Assembly (NCBI RefSeq): GCF_003850045.1
Contig: NZ_RQJX01000005.1
Coordinates: 122,055-186,054 of the forward strand
Length of the DNA stretch: 64,000 nucleotides
Origin: Aeromicrobium camelliae
GTDB taxonomy: Bacteria; Actinomycetota; Actinomycetes; Propionibacteriales; Nocardioidaceae
Reading direction: 5' to 3'
Shown: piece after piece, positions 34,350 through 44,540 of the stretch
Numbering within the stretch: position 1 is the stretch's first letter
How the letters are laid out: each line of letters opens with the position of its first letter
Position numbers and translations under genes: made by a program
Notes under the pieces: generated by a model
What the model was told of the DNA's origin: nothing
Database searches by the model: none
The model's input: the letters and a program-made list of their open reading frames with translations, nothing else

Positions 34350-35575
34350 CCCGGCCGCCGGCCACCGCGCGGACGGATCGCGACCCGTTCCTTGTCCGGT
34401 GGGGGCCCTTGTTGCTGTTGCTCGCGGCGGTGGGCTTGAGCCTGGTGAGTGCACCCATGCTCGGCACGCCGGCGCGGATCGCGACGGTCATCGGTGGCGC
34501 GGTCGCTGCAGCAGCGCTGCATGTGGGGTGTGTCGTGCTGCTCGCCGTTCACGCCCCCTCGCGGACGGCAGCGCTCTACCTGGCGGTGCGTACCGCGATC
34601 GCCTTCACGATGACCTGGGCGAACCCGTTCGCGGCAGTGTTCGCTCTTGCCGGGTACTTCGACAGTGAACGCTACGCTCGCGGCCCACTGCTGTGGACCG
34701 TCTACGGCGCCACCGTCGTCGCCATGGCTGGTTCACAGTCCGGAGGCTTCCCCCCGCAGGGACCGCTGGGGTGGGGCATGTTCGCCGGACTGATCATGCT
34801 GCACGTGGCGATCCTCGCGATGGTCATGCGCATGACGCACGTGGAAGATCGGCGGGCCGCCGAGCGCGAGCGCACGATCGTCGAGCTGGAACAGACCAAC
34901 GCTCGGCTGGAGGAGGCCCTGGCCGAGAACGCCGCGCTCCAGGCGCAACTCGTCGACCAGGCGCGGGAGGCCGGTGTGCACGCCGAGCGCGAGCGCCTGG
35001 CGGCCGAGATCCACGACACGCTCGCGCAGAGTTTGACCGGCATCATCACGCAACTCCAGGCGGCCCGCGACGGCGATGAAACCCGTCACGACCGCGCTCT
35101 CGTCCTTGCTCGCGAGGCGCTCGACGAAGCGCGGCGGTCGGTCCGTGCGCTCACTCCGGCTCCGCTGGCGGACTCCTCACTCGTCCCCGCGCTCGAGAGC
35201 ATCGTGACGCGGTGGAGCGAGCACACGATCGTCAAGGTCGACTTCGTCGCGACCGACGAGATCCCGCAACTCAGCGCCGCGGCCCAGAGCGCCGCATTGC
35301 GGATCGTGCAGGAGGGCCTCGCGAACGTCGCGCAGCATGCTGACGCCGAGCGGGTGCGCGTCACCGTCGCGGCTGTGGGGGAGGACGTGGTGATCGACGT
35401 ACGCGACGATGGCGTCGGTTTCCTCGTGGGAGAGGAACCGGAGCGCCCTGGCCGGGGCTACGGGCTCGCCGGCATGCTCCGACGAGCTGAGGGCGTGGGC
35501 GGCACGCTCGCCATCGAGTCCGCACCAGGAGAGGGCACGGCGTTGTCATTCCGCATCCGAGGACGCCGATCGTGA
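34346..35575 (+). CDS. Sensor histidine kinase, NarL-type (HisKA_3)
   Basis: 409 residues from the GTG at 34346. Five to six membrane segments fill residues 18-160, with no large extracellular sensor, then a coiled coil ([31 protein letters not shown]). The HisKA_3 motif [22 protein letters not shown] places the phospho-acceptor at His223. The ATPase domain has [18 protein letters not shown] (N box), VRDDGVGF (G1) and [11 protein letters not shown] (G2). The short-loop membrane sensor is typical of kinases that read transporter or envelope state. It overlaps both permease and regulator genes. Confidence 0.93.
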   Translation: MTRPPATARTDRDPFLVRWGPLLLLLAAVGLSLVSAPMLGTPARIATVIGGAVAAAALHVGCVVLLAVHAPSRTAALYLAVRTAIAFTMTWANPFAAVFALAGYFDSERYARGPLLWTVYGATVVAMAGSQSGGFPPQGPLGWGMFAGLIMLHVAILAMVMRMTHVEDRRAAERERTIVELEQTNARLEEALAENAALQAQLVDQAREAGVHAERERLAAEIHDTLAQSLTGIITQLQAARDGDETRHDRALVLAREALDEARRSVRALTPAPLADSSLVPALESIVTRWSEHTIVKVDFVATDEIPQLSAAAQSAALRIVQEGLANVAQHADAERVRVTVAAVGEDVVIDVRDDGVGFLVGEEPERPGRGYGLAGMLRRAEGVGGTLAIESAPGEGTALSFRIRGRRS

Positions 35576-36198
35576 CGACGCGCATCGTCATCGTCGACGA
35601 CCACCCCGTCGTCCGCGACGGGCTGCGCGGCATGTGCGAGCGCGAGGGCGATTTCGACGTGGTCGGAGAGGCCGACGGCGGCCGCGCTGCTGTCGAAATC
35701 GTCCTCGCGTCGGCACCCGACGTCGTGCTGATGGATCTGCGGATGCCTGATGGTTCCGGTGTCGAAGCGATCGCCGAACTGCGGCGCCGGGGTTCGGCCG
35801 CCCGCGTCGTCGTGCTGACGACGTACGACACCGACCACGACATCAGTGCCGCACTCGCCGCCGGCGCGACCGGTTACCTGCTCAAGGACGTCCCGCGGCA
35901 CGAGCTTTTCGCGGCGATCCGGGCGGCGGCCGCGGGACGACCGGTGATGTCGCCGCCGATCATGCGGCGGCTCGGGGGCGTGCGGGACACGCCGCTGCTC
36001 ACCGCCCGGGAGCTCGACGTGCTGCGGGCGGTGGCGGCCGGCGGCTCGAACGGGGCGGTGGCCCGCGAGCTGTTCGTGAGCGAGGCGACGGTCAAGACGC
36101 ACCTGGCGCACATCTACGAGAAGCTCGGCGTCGCCGACCGCGCTGCGGCAGTCGCAGCCGCCTACGACCGAGGGCTCCTCGGCGGCTCGTCGCGGTGA
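35572..36198 (+). CDS. Response regulator, NarL/FixJ family
   Basis: 208 residues from a GTG. Receiver with acidic pair DD at 9-10, phosphorylation Asp55 in [10 protein letters not shown], Thr near 83 and Lys near 105 (YLLKD). The C-terminal LuxR-type helix-turn-helix reads [49 protein letters not shown]. It is the partner of the overlapping kinase gene and probably controls the adjacent exporter, making a four-gene unit from 32659. Confidence 0.95.
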   Translation: MTTRIVIVDDHPVVRDGLRGMCEREGDFDVVGEADGGRAAVEIVLASAPDVVLMDLRMPDGSGVEAIAELRRRGSAARVVVLTTYDTDHDISAALAAGATGYLLKDVPRHELFAAIRAAAAGRPVMSPPIMRRLGGVRDTPLLTARELDVLRAVAAGGSNGAVARELFVSEATVKTHLAHIYEKLGVADRAAAVAAAYDRGLLGGSSR

Positions 36199-36234
36199 CG
36201 AGGAGTCGCTAGGCTCTGCGTTCATGGTGAAGCG

Positions 36235-36822
36235 ATGATCCGCCGCATGCTGGCCCGCGCCTACTGGGCCGTCAGCCGCTGGCGCTACCGGTCCGAGTCC
36301 GTGCCCACCGAAGGCGCGGGGATCCTCCTCGGCGTGCCCCACACGTCGAACTGGGACTTCGTCCTCATGCTCGCGATCGCGTGGCGCGAGGGGCTCCAGC
36401 TGAAGTTCCTCGGCAAGAAGGAGCTCTTCCGCGGCCCCATGGGACCGTTCATGCGCGCGCTCGGCGGCATCGAGGTGGACCGGGCCAACCCGGCGGGGCT
36501 CATCGACGACCTCACCGCACGGCTCGCGTCGGGAGAGCGTTTCCACCTCGTCGTCACGCCGGAGGGCACCCGCGGCAAGGCCGACACGTGGAAGTCGGGC
36601 TTCTACCGGCTGGCGCGGGCGACCGATCTTCCGGTCACCCTCGGGTACGTCGACCGGTCCACGATGACCACCGGCCTCGGCCCGACGTTCCATCTCAGCG
36701 GCGACATGTCCGCCGACATGGACCGCATCCGGGCGTTCTACGCCGGAAAGGTCGGGGTGCGTCCCGCGCACACGTCGGTGCCGCGCCTGGCGGGAGAATC
36801 AGCGGACGGCGACTCGAACTAG
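36235..36822 (+). CDS. PlsC-family 1-acyl-glycerol-3-phosphate acyltransferase-like protein
   Basis: 195 residues, short for the family. The acyltransferase block I is HTSNWD (His36, Asp41; canonical N-H-x4-D), block II/III around FLGKKELFRGPMGPFMRALGGIEVDR, and PEGTRGK at 109-115. It should transfer an acyl chain to a lysophospholipid or a related acceptor, at the membrane face. A single weak hydrophobic segment is seen. The 3' end overlaps the stop of the convergent TetR gene by four bases, so the two genes share termination sequence. Confidence 0.88.
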   Translation: MIRRMLARAYWAVSRWRYRSESVPTEGAGILLGVPHTSNWDFVLMLAIAWREGLQLKFLGKKELFRGPMGPFMRALGGIEVDRANPAGLIDDLTARLASGERFHLVVTPEGTRGKADTWKSGFYRLARATDLPVTLGYVDRSTMTTGLGPTFHLSGDMSADMDRIRAFYAGKVGVRPAHTSVPRLAGESADGDSN

Positions 36823-37424
36823 CGGTCCGCGGGGCTGAGCAGCAGTTCGACGAACTCCGACATCCACGCGCGCGCCCGTTCGGCGGTCAGGCCCGCCACT
36901 CCCTGGGCGCGCTGAGTGCCGAGCCCGTCGGCGTACGCGGCGAGCTTGAGTGCCGCGTCCTCGGCGTCGACGGTTCGGAAGGTACCGGCCGCGACGCCAC
37001 GTTCGATCGTGCGCGCGCAGCACGCCTCCCAGTGCCGGATGCGCTGCGCGTAGGCATCGGCCATGTCGGGACGCCGCGCCACCGCGGCCCAGAAGTCCGA
37101 CCAGATCCGCCAGTGCGCCTCCACATCGGGCGCGTCCTCGAACAACGGGTCCACCAGGATCTGCAGGGCTCGCCGGGCGTCCGGCTCCGCGTCCGCGGCT
37201 GCCACCACCGCGCCGTAGAAGCGCTCGGATTCGGCGATCACGACCGCGCTGAGGATCTCGTCCACGCCGGAGAAGTGATAGGTCACCGTGCCCATCGACA
37301 CCTGCGCCGCCGCCGCGATGTCGCGCAGCGACGTGCCCGCCAGCCCGCGCTGCACGATGACCGATCGGGCCGCCTGCACCACCTGTTCGCGGCGCTCGGC
37401 GGGGGAGAGGCGCTGTCGCGTCAC
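36819..37424 (-). CDS. TetR-family transcriptional regulator
   Basis: 201 residues from a GTG. The DNA-binding domain reads RREQVVQAARSVIVQRGLAGTSLRDIAAAAQVSMGTVTYHFSGVDEIL, a standard TetR helix-turn-helix. The ligand domain carries a tetracyclin-repressor-like C-terminus (VEAHWRIWSDFWAAVARRPDM) as in BetI-related regulators. It overlaps the hydrolase gene by four bases and is the last gene of the peptide-uptake operon, so it may control that operon. Confidence 0.9.
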   Translation of the reverse strand: MTRQRLSPAERREQVVQAARSVIVQRGLAGTSLRDIAAAAQVSMGTVTYHFSGVDEILSAVVIAESERFYGAVVAAADAEPDARRALQILVDPLFEDAPDVEAHWRIWSDFWAAVARRPDMADAYAQRIRHWEACCARTIERGVAAGTFRTVDAEDAALKLAAYADGLGTQRAQGVAGLTAERARAWMSEFVELLLSPADR

Positions 37425-39415
37425 GCCGACGTCCTCGGCACGACGTCCCGGAACACGCGATCGGCGACGAGTTCGCGCGCGCCGTCACGCTCGGCGTGAG
37501 CGAGTACGCGGTTCTCGACGATGAAGCTCTCGGCATCGCATGTGATCGTCGACCACGTCTCGACGTCCGCCGCCCACCCCTCGTTGGTCAGCCGCAGCCG
37601 CCAGTGCGACTCCGCACGCGGCGACGAGGGGTCGCCCTCGCGCACGGTATACACCTCCTCGGCGGACTCCAAGAAGCTCAGTCCGTCGAGGTACTGGCGG
37701 GTTCCGCCGTACCCCGGGTCGACCTCCAGCACCGTCTCGCCGCGAGCCACGTCGTAGCGGACGAGTCGTTCGGGTCGTGGCTCCTCGGCTCCCGGCGGCA
37801 CGGTGATGGCCAGGGGCCGCGCGTGCTCAGGCGGTTCGAATCCGACCGGGACGGCGGCGGCGTCGACGAGCGGCAGCCGCAGCGAACTCGCCGAGAGGTC
37901 GACGTCGAGGGTGTCGTCCACCGCGTGCGGCCAGACCCAGGGCCAGTAGTGATTGCTCAGCGCGACGCGCAACCGGTGCCCGGGGGCGAACCGGTAGCCG
38001 GCCGAGATCAACGGGACGTCCACGTCCACGTCCTCACCCGGCGTGAGGGGGCTGACGCGGTCCATCCCGTCGCGCTTCAGCAGGTTGAGCACGCCGCGGG
38101 TGACGAGCGTGGAGGAACCGTCGGGAGCGACGTCGCAGAGCCGGACGATGACGTGCCCGCGATCGTGGGTCGAGCGCAACCGCAGCCGCACCGTCCCGTT
38201 CCCGAGCAGGTCGACCGGCGTGTCACCGATCTCGAGGTCGAGGCAGACCGAGCGGCCGTCCTCGGCGCGCTGGTCCGGTGGCAGGTCGCCGCGGTTGCCG
38301 AAGGGGAAGAACCTGCCGGCGTCCTGTCCCGTGGCCCAGGGTGAGCGGACCAGGACGCGTCCGTCGCCGAGCGACCAGGCGCGGTGCTCCGGGTCGTCGT
38401 GCCACGGCACACCCACCCAGGTGCCGCTGCGCCTCTCGACGTACGGCGCGGGCGGTTCGGGATCGTTCACCCAGGCGCGCAACGCGGGCTCGTTCTCGAC
38501 GCCGGTGTCGATGCCCTTGAGCCACCGGTCCCACCAGCGCAGCGTCTCCTGGAGGAACCCGATGCTCGGGCCAGGGGCCAGTCCCCGGTCGGGGTACTGG
38601 TGCGACCACGGGCCGATGATGCCCTTGGCGGGTGCGTCCAGGTTGCGGAGCAGGCGCAGCACCGTGTCCCGGTACGGATCGGACCAGCCGCCGACGGCGA
38701 GGACCGCGGCCCGGATGCCGTCGTAGTTCTCGCACACGCTGCCGTGGCGCCAGTAGTCGTCGCGCTCCTGGTGGCCGAGCCAGACCGGCGCGAGCGGCCG
38801 CTGCTGCTCGAGTCGGTCGCGCCACTGGTCCACCCACCGGTCACCCACGACCTCCGGCCGAGGCGGCCGTGAGGCGAACGCGAGCATGGTGCCGGCCCAC
38901 GCTGCCATGTCGACGCCGAGCACGGCACCGCCGATGTAGTGGACGTCATTGTCGTACCGGTCGTCCGTCGAGCAGACGGTGACGATCGCCTTGAGCGGCT
39001 CGGGCGCCCGCTCGGCGATCTGGAGCGCGTTGAACCCGCCCCAGGAGATGCCGAACATCCCGACCTGGCCCGAGCACCAGGGCTGGGCGGCCAGCCACTC
39101 GACGACGGCCACGCCGTCGTCGAGCTCGGCAGGCGAGTACTCGTCCTCGAACAGCCCGTCGGAGCTGCCGCTGCCGCGGATGTCGACCCGGACGGAGGCG
39201 TAGCCGTGCGCCGCGTAGTAGGGATGGCGTTCGCTGTCGCGCACGGAGGTCCAGTCGTCCAGGCGGTACGGCAGGTACTCCAGCAGCGCGGGCACCGGCT
39301 GCTGCTCGGCGTCGCGCGGCAGCCAGACGCGGGCGTGGAGCCGGACCCCGTCGGGCATGGGGATCCACAGATCGCGCACGTCGACGGCGTCGGGGGAGAT
39401 GTCGACGATCTTCAT
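37421..39415 (-). CDS. CocE/NonD (peptidase S15) family hydrolase
   Basis: 664 residues. The alpha/beta-hydrolase triad is Ser124 in GMFGISWGGFNAL, Asp246 in GGWSDPYRD and His272 in GPWSHQYPD. Residues about 290-400 are helical insertions and 400-660 form the jelly-roll domain of X-Pro dipeptidyl-peptidase/cocaine esterase proteins (SPLTPGEDVDVDVPLISAGYRFAPGHRLRVAL). No signal peptide, so it acts inside the cell, presumably on an acyl- or peptidyl-compound brought in by the overlapping ABC transporter. The ATG at 39415 overlaps the ATPase gene's stop. Confidence 0.92.
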   Translation of the reverse strand: MKIVDISPDAVDVRDLWIPMPDGVRLHARVWLPRDAEQQPVPALLEYLPYRLDDWTSVRDSERHPYYAAHGYASVRVDIRGSGSSDGLFEDEYSPAELDDGVAVVEWLAAQPWCSGQVGMFGISWGGFNALQIAERAPEPLKAIVTVCSTDDRYDNDVHYIGGAVLGVDMAAWAGTMLAFASRPPRPEVVGDRWVDQWRDRLEQQRPLAPVWLGHQERDDYWRHGSVCENYDGIRAAVLAVGGWSDPYRDTVLRLLRNLDAPAKGIIGPWSHQYPDRGLAPGPSIGFLQETLRWWDRWLKGIDTGVENEPALRAWVNDPEPPAPYVERRSGTWVGVPWHDDPEHRAWSLGDGRVLVRSPWATGQDAGRFFPFGNRGDLPPDQRAEDGRSVCLDLEIGDTPVDLLGNGTVRLRLRSTHDRGHVIVRLCDVAPDGSSTLVTRGVLNLLKRDGMDRVSPLTPGEDVDVDVPLISAGYRFAPGHRLRVALSNHYWPWVWPHAVDDTLDVDLSASSLRLPLVDAAAVPVGFEPPEHARPLAITVPPGAEEPRPERLVRYDVARGETVLEVDPGYGGTRQYLDGLSFLESAEEVYTVREGDPSSPRAESHWRLRLTNEGWAADVETWSTITCDAESFIVENRVLAHAERDGARELVADRVFRDVVPRTSA

Positions 39416-41130
39416 GAGGACGTGAGGACTCCTTCGTCGGCGCGGACCCGGTGCCCGCCGCCCATGTCGAGCAGGGCGGCCGCCGGGTCGAGGGTGATCA
39501 CCCGGGCGTCCACGTCGCTGCTGGGCAGCTCGGTGTGCCCCGGCTCGACGACGGCGTCCAGCAAGGTCCGGGTGTAGGGGTGGCGCGGGTTCTCGAACAG
39601 TGAAGCGGTCGGAGCGGACTCGACGATCCGCCCGTCCTTCATCACGACGATGCGGTCGGCGACACTGCGCACGACCGCGAGGTCATGGCTGATGAACAGG
39701 CAGGACAGCGCGCGCCTCGTGCGCAGGTCGTCCAGCAACGCGAGCACGTCGGCCTGCACCGAGACGTCGAGGGCCGTCGTGATCTCGTCGGCGATGAGCA
39801 GCGTCGGTTCGGCTGCGAGGGCCCGAGCGATCCCCACGCGCTGGCGTTGGCCGCCCGACAACTGGGCGGGGAGGCGGTCGGCGAACTCCGGCCCGAGCCC
39901 GACCTCCGTCAGCAGGCGCTCGACGCTCGTGCGCGTCTCCTGCCGGCCCTTGGCGCGTCCGAAGACCTTGAGCGGCCGCGCGATCGCGTCGCCCACGGTG
40001 CGGCGGGGGTTGAGGGCGAGGTCGGCGTTCTGGAACACCAGTTGCACCGAGCGGCGAACGTCCAGGGGACGCCGCCCGGCCGGGCCGAGGAGGTCGTGCC
40101 GCGTGCCGTCCCCGGACCAGAGCGAGGCCTCACCGCGCTCGACGTCGGCGAGGCCGGCGAGCGCGGAGGCGACCGTGGACTTGCCGCTTCCGGACTCGCC
40201 GACGATGGCCACGGTCTCGCTGCGGCGCACCTCCAGATCGAAGCCGCTCACGGCGAGCTGCGGTGCCCGGGCGTAGCGGATGTCCACGTCAGCACAGCGA
40301 AGGATGAGATCGGTCTCGAGGTCGCGCCCGTCCGGCACGGGTACTCCGTGGATGCGAGGTGCGGCGGCGATGAGTTCGCGCGTGTACTCCTCGCGCGGTG
40401 CCGACAGGACCTGCTGCGTCGCACCGTGCTCGACCTCGCGGCCGTCGCGCAGGACGAGTACCTCGTCGGCGACCGCCGAGACCACGCCGAGGTCGTGGCT
40501 GACGATGAGCACGGCCATACCCAACTGCTCGCGCAGGTCGTTGACGAGCGCGAGGACGGCGGCCTGGGTGACCACGTCGAGCGCCGTCGTCGGCTCGTCG
40601 AGGACGAGGATCTTCGGGTCCGTCGCCACCGCCATCGCGATGGCGACGCGCTGCTGCTGGCCGCCGGACAGCTCGTGCGGATAGCGGCGGCCGAGCGTCT
40701 CGGGGGAGGGCAGGCGCACGAGCCGGAGCAGATCGACGATCCGGTCGTCGCCGCCGGGCAGCCCGTGGACGGCGAGAGCCTCGCGGATCTGCGCCCCGAC
40801 CCGCATCGAGGGGGTCAGCGCGTGCCCGGCGTTCTGCGAGACCAGCGCGACCGTCCCGCCGCGCAGCTTCCGCAGCCGTTCGGCCGGAAGCGAGAAGACG
40901 TCCTCACCGAAGACCGTCACGCTGCCGCGGTCCACGCTCGAGCCCTCACGCAGGTGCCCCAGCAGCGTGCGGGCGACCGTGGACTTGCCGCTGCCCGACT
41001 CCCCGACGAGCCCGAGCGTCCGGCCCCGTTGCAGCTCGAAACAGACGTCCTCGGTCACGACGACGCGCTGGTCGCCGGCCCGGTAGGAGACGGTGAGGCC
41101 CTCGACGCGGGCGGTGGTCGTTTCGCTCAT
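39412..41130 (-). CDS. Peptide ABC transporter ATPase, two ATP-binding domains fused (DppD-DppF type)
   Basis: About 572 residues from ATG 41130 (a GTG one codon upstream is possible). Two complete ATPase domains are joined: the first has Walker A GESGSGKST near 38-46, signature LSGGQQQRVAIAMAVATDPKILVLDEPTTALDV; the second has GESGSGKSTVASAL near 315, signature LSGGQRQRVGIARALAAEPTLLIADEITTALDV. Both have the ILVLDEP/LLIADE Walker B forms. The oligopeptide-loop motif RHPYTRTLLDAV near the end confirms the peptide/nickel (PepT) family. It drives both permeases of the operon. Confidence 0.94.
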   Translation of the reverse strand: MSETTTARVEGLTVSYRAGDQRVVVTEDVCFELQRGRTLGLVGESGSGKSTVARTLLGHLREGSSVDRGSVTVFGEDVFSLPAERLRKLRGGTVALVSQNAGHALTPSMRVGAQIREALAVHGLPGGDDRIVDLLRLVRLPSPETLGRRYPHELSGGQQQRVAIAMAVATDPKILVLDEPTTALDVVTQAAVLALVNDLREQLGMAVLIVSHDLGVVSAVADEVLVLRDGREVEHGATQQVLSAPREEYTRELIAAAPRIHGVPVPDGRDLETDLILRCADVDIRYARAPQLAVSGFDLEVRRSETVAIVGESGSGKSTVASALAGLADVERGEASLWSGDGTRHDLLGPAGRRPLDVRRSVQLVFQNADLALNPRRTVGDAIARPLKVFGRAKGRQETRTSVERLLTEVGLGPEFADRLPAQLSGGQRQRVGIARALAAEPTLLIADEITTALDVSVQADVLALLDDLRTRRALSCLFISHDLAVVRSVADRIVVMKDGRIVESAPTASLFENPRHPYTRTLLDAVVEPGHTELPSSDVDARVITLDPAAALLDMGGGHRVRADEGVLTSS

Positions 41131-41975
41131 CACAGGACTCCTCGTCGGGCGCGGTCCACGCCGAAGTGCTTGCCGAGGCCGTCAGCGGCGAGGTTGAGGC
41201 CGACGACCAGCAGGGACAGGGCCACGATCGGCGCGATCGTGCCCGCAGGCGCGACCGTCAAGGCGGTGCGGTTCTCCTGGATCATGAGACCCCAGTCGGG
41301 CGTCGGCGGGTTCACGCCGAAGCCGAGGAACGACAGGGTGGAGACCAGCAGGACCACCCAGGAGGCGCGCATCGCGAACTCCACGAGCACGGTGTCGAGG
41401 ATGTTCGGCAGCACCTCCCGTCCGATGATCGGCAGCGAGCGCTCGCCACGGGCCTTCGCCGCGGTGACGTAGCCGGACGCGAGCACGGGCCGGGCCGCGC
41501 CGCGCACCACGCGCGCGACGGCCGGCACGTAGACCACGGCGATCGCGATCACCAGCACCGGGACGCTGTTGCCGAACACCGACACGATGAGCAGCAGCGC
41601 GAGAACGGAGGGCACGGCGAGCACCGCGTCGAGCACGCGGGTGATCGCCCCATCGACCCAGCGGCCGTAGTACGCGGCGACGCTGCCGATGAGCGTCCCG
41701 ACGACGACCGCGGTGGTGGTGGCGAGCAGGGAGACGAGGAGCGCGAAGCGTCCGCCCTCGATCGTGCGGGAGAGGATGTCGCGCCCGTACTGGTCGGTGC
41801 CGAGCCAGTGGCTCCAGCTGGCACCGGCGAGCGCGTTCTCAGCGTCGGTCGCGACGGGGTCGTAGGGCGCGAGCCACGGGGCCAGGAGCGCGACGAGCAC
41901 CGTGAACCCGACGAAGGCCAGACCGATCCTCGTGCCGGGCGTGAGCTGCCCGAGGCCGCGGAGACGGGTGATCAT
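41130..41975 (-). CDS. Peptide ABC transporter permease, DppC type
   Basis: 281 residues with about six membrane segments. The N-terminus has APYDPVATDAENALAGASWSHWLGTDQYGRDILSRTIEGGRFAL, the diagnostic DppC/OppC sequence. The EAA loop is AAKARGERSLPIIGREVLPNIL and the C-terminus has WGLMIQENR. It pairs with the upstream DppB-type permease, whose gene it overlaps by four bases. Confidence 0.94.
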   Translation of the reverse strand: MITRLRGLGQLTPGTRIGLAFVGFTVLVALLAPWLAPYDPVATDAENALAGASWSHWLGTDQYGRDILSRTIEGGRFALLVSLLATTTAVVVGTLIGSVAAYYGRWVDGAITRVLDAVLAVPSVLALLLIVSVFGNSVPVLVIAIAVVYVPAVARVVRGAARPVLASGYVTAAKARGERSLPIIGREVLPNILDTVLVEFAMRASWVVLLVSTLSFLGFGVNPPTPDWGLMIQENRTALTVAPAGTIAPIVALSLLVVGLNLAADGLGKHFGVDRARRGVL

Positions 41976-42973
41976 CGGATGTCCTCCTGGGGGACGGGCG
42001 TCGCGCTGCTGCGCCGGCGCCGCGGCTGGTGCAGGGTCCGCTGGCGCGGGTCGGCGGCGAGTGCGAGCAGGTCGGCGAGCAGGTTCACCGTCACGTAGAC
42101 GACGGCGCTGAGGACGGCGATCGCCTGGAGCACCGGGAGGTCGCGCGTCGAGACGGAGTCGATCATCAGCTTGCCGAGCCCGGGGTAGTTGAACACCGAC
42201 TCCACGACCACGACACCGCCGAGCAGCCAGGCGACGTTGATCGACACCACCGGGAGCACGGGCAGGACGGCAGTCGGCGCCACGTGGCGCCAGAGCACTC
42301 GGCGGCGGGGGACCCCCTTGAGCGTCGCCGTCGTCGCGTACTCGGTGGCCAGTCCGTCGATCGTCGACGAGCGCATCGCGCGGATGATGTACGCGCCCAT
42401 CGCGACGACGAGGGTGATGCAGGGCAGGACGATCGCCGGAAGAAGGTCACCGAACGTCGCGTCCGGCCCCTCCAGCACGACCGACGGGAAGACCGGGATC
42501 GCGATCGCGAGCACCAGCACCAGCAGCGTCGCCACGACGAACTCGGGGATGCTCATGGCGATGAGCGACAGCACCGAGACGCTCGAGTCGGTGGTGGTGC
42601 CGCGCCGAGCTCCGGCGAGGATGCCCAGCAGGAGCGAGACCGTGATGCCCACGACGATCGCTGGGACGGCGATGAGCAGCGAGTGCGAGAACGCGGTCCA
42701 GAGCGTCGAGGAGACCGAGGCGCCGGACACGAGTGAGGTGCCGAAGTCGCCGGTCACCGCGTTGCCCAGCCATTCGACGAAGCGGACCCAGACGTTGGTG
42801 TCGAGGCCGAGTTGCTCGCGCAGCGTGGCGACGGCCTCGTCGGTGGCGTTCTGGCCGAGCAGCTGCTCTGCGACGTCGCCGGGCAGGGCCTGGACCGCGA
42901 AGAAGACGAAGAACGCCGCGAGGAACAGGGTCACGACGGAGGTCGCGACGCGGGTGGAGATCATCCGCAGCAT
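41972..42973 (-). CDS. Peptide ABC transporter permease, DppB type
   Basis: 333 residues. It starts with an N-terminal membrane helix, TRVATSVVTLFLAAFFVFFAVQALPGD, and the DppB-typical VATLREQLGLDTNVWVRFVEWLGNAVTGDFGTS. The EAA-like loop is EYATTATLKGVPRRRVLWRHVAPTAVLPVL, and VFNYPGLGKLMIDSVSTRDLPVLQ lies near the C-terminus. The gene is three bases downstream of the binding-protein stop and overlaps the DppC gene. Confidence 0.94.
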   Translation of the reverse strand: MLRMISTRVATSVVTLFLAAFFVFFAVQALPGDVAEQLLGQNATDEAVATLREQLGLDTNVWVRFVEWLGNAVTGDFGTSLVSGASVSSTLWTAFSHSLLIAVPAIVVGITVSLLLGILAGARRGTTTDSSVSVLSLIAMSIPEFVVATLLVLVLAIAIPVFPSVVLEGPDATFGDLLPAIVLPCITLVVAMGAYIIRAMRSSTIDGLATEYATTATLKGVPRRRVLWRHVAPTAVLPVLPVVSINVAWLLGGVVVVESVFNYPGLGKLMIDSVSTRDLPVLQAIAVLSAVVYVTVNLLADLLALAADPRQRTLHQPRRRRSSATPVPQEDIR

Positions 42974-42976
42974 GGC

Positions 42977-44527
42977 TCAGTCCTCCTTCAGGCCGAGGGC
43001 CAGGTAGTCGAACTCGAAGCCGTACTCGTCGTAGTTGACGACGTCCTCGGACAGCCCGACGAGCCGGTCGCCGAACACCGGGGTGAGGTCGGCGCCGTCG
43101 TCGATCACCAACTGCTGAGCGTCCTGGTACTTCTGGCGGCGGGTGGCGTCGTTCGTGTCGGCACGGGCAGCGTCGAGGAGCTGGTCGAACTGCGGGTTCG
43201 ACCACGCGGACTCGTTGTAACTCGAGCCGGTGCGGAAGATCTGGTTGAGCAGCTGGTCGACCGGGCGGCCGGTGAACCAGTAGCTGACCATGAGCGGCTC
43301 GCTCATCCAGACCTGCGTGTAGTACGAGTCGGCAGCGACGTTGGTGATCCGCAGATCGATGCCCGCCTGCTTGACCTGGTCGGCGAAGGCGACCGCGATC
43401 GCGGTGAAGTTGGGCTCGTACGCCGAGGTGTAGATCCGCGTCGAAAAGCCCTCGCGACCGATCTGCTTGAGGATCGACCGCGCCTTCTCGGGGTCGTATT
43501 CGCGCTGCACGTCCAGGTGCGCGGCCAGCTCGGGCGGCACCGGGTTGTCCCATCCGGCGGTCCCGGTGCCTTGCAGGGCCGTGGACAAGATCGCCTGCGG
43601 GTCGTACGCGAGCTTCATCGCCTGGCGCATGCGCGGATCGGCGAACTCCTCGCTGGTGGCCAGCATCGGGATCGTGTACCACTGGGCGTTCGCGACGCGC
43701 GCGACCGTGGTGCCGGGGGAGTTGGCGACGACGCGCGCCGTCGGGTTGTCGAGGTTGGTCTGCGAGAGCAGATCCACCTGCCGTGACAGCAGCGCGTTCA
43801 CTCGGGCCGAGGTGTCCTGGATGGAGTAGAACTCGATGCGGTCGAGGGTCGCACGGCCGTCGAAGTAGTCCTCGTTGGCCCGGACGGCGCCGGCGCCCGC
43901 AGGGGTGTAGCTCTCGAGGATGAAGGGGCCGGTGCCGATGCCCGTGCGGCCGATCGTGTCCGCGGTGTCCTCGGGGATCACGTAGCACTGGTAGGCCGTG
44001 AGCAGCGAGGGGAACTCGGCGTTCGGCGTCGTGAGGCGGAAGCGCACGGACGTCTCGTCGACCGCGTCGATGCCGGCGACGATCGAGAGCGCACCGGCCT
44101 GCGGTGACGCCGTGTCCGGGTCGAGGATGTGCTCGAAGGTGTACCGCACGTCGCGCGCCGTGAGGCGCTGGCCGTCGTGGAACCGCACGCCGGAGCGCAA
44201 CCGGAAGTCCCAGACGGTCGCATCGGCGTTCGAGGACCAATCGGTGGCGAGGTCGGGCACGGTCTCGCCTTCGCGGTCCAGCCGGACGAGGCGGTTGTAC
44301 AGCGCGCCGAGGTACTCGTAGGCGGACAGCGAACTGGCGGGGTCGAGGGTCTCGGCTGCGCTCGCGGCGGGACGCGCGATGCGCAGGGTGGCGCCGCGCC
44401 GGGCCGTCCCGGTGGCGGCCCGTTCGGGCACACTCAGCGCGGGGGCACCGCAGGCGGCGAGGCCGAATGCGGCGATGCCGCCGAGCGCGCCGCCCAGCAG
44501 CGTGCGCCGGTCGATCGAGGGGGTCAC
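42977..44527 (-). CDS. Peptide-binding lipoprotein of the SBP_bac_5 family
   Basis: 516 residues from a GTG with AGGAGG upstream (44533-44538 on the plus strand). The N-terminus has a twin arginine and a lipobox, RRTLLGGALGGIAAFGLAACG, suggesting a Tat-exported lipoprotein with the lipid on Cys26. The mature part is the family 5 binding protein of peptide and nickel importers (VPDLATDWSSNADATVWDFRLRSGVRFHDGQRLTARDVRYTFEHILDP). It is the first gene of the operon running to the TetR gene at 36819. Which peptide or conjugate is bound is unknown. Confidence 0.93.
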   Translation of the reverse strand: MTPSIDRRTLLGGALGGIAAFGLAACGAPALSVPERAATGTARRGATLRIARPAASAAETLDPASSLSAYEYLGALYNRLVRLDREGETVPDLATDWSSNADATVWDFRLRSGVRFHDGQRLTARDVRYTFEHILDPDTASPQAGALSIVAGIDAVDETSVRFRLTTPNAEFPSLLTAYQCYVIPEDTADTIGRTGIGTGPFILESYTPAGAGAVRANEDYFDGRATLDRIEFYSIQDTSARVNALLSRQVDLLSQTNLDNPTARVVANSPGTTVARVANAQWYTIPMLATSEEFADPRMRQAMKLAYDPQAILSTALQGTGTAGWDNPVPPELAAHLDVQREYDPEKARSILKQIGREGFSTRIYTSAYEPNFTAIAVAFADQVKQAGIDLRITNVAADSYYTQVWMSEPLMVSYWFTGRPVDQLLNQIFRTGSSYNESAWSNPQFDQLLDAARADTNDATRRQKYQDAQQLVIDDGADLTPVFGDRLVGLSEDVVNYDEYGFEFDYLALGLKED

Positions 44528-44540
44528 GGAAGCCTCCTGT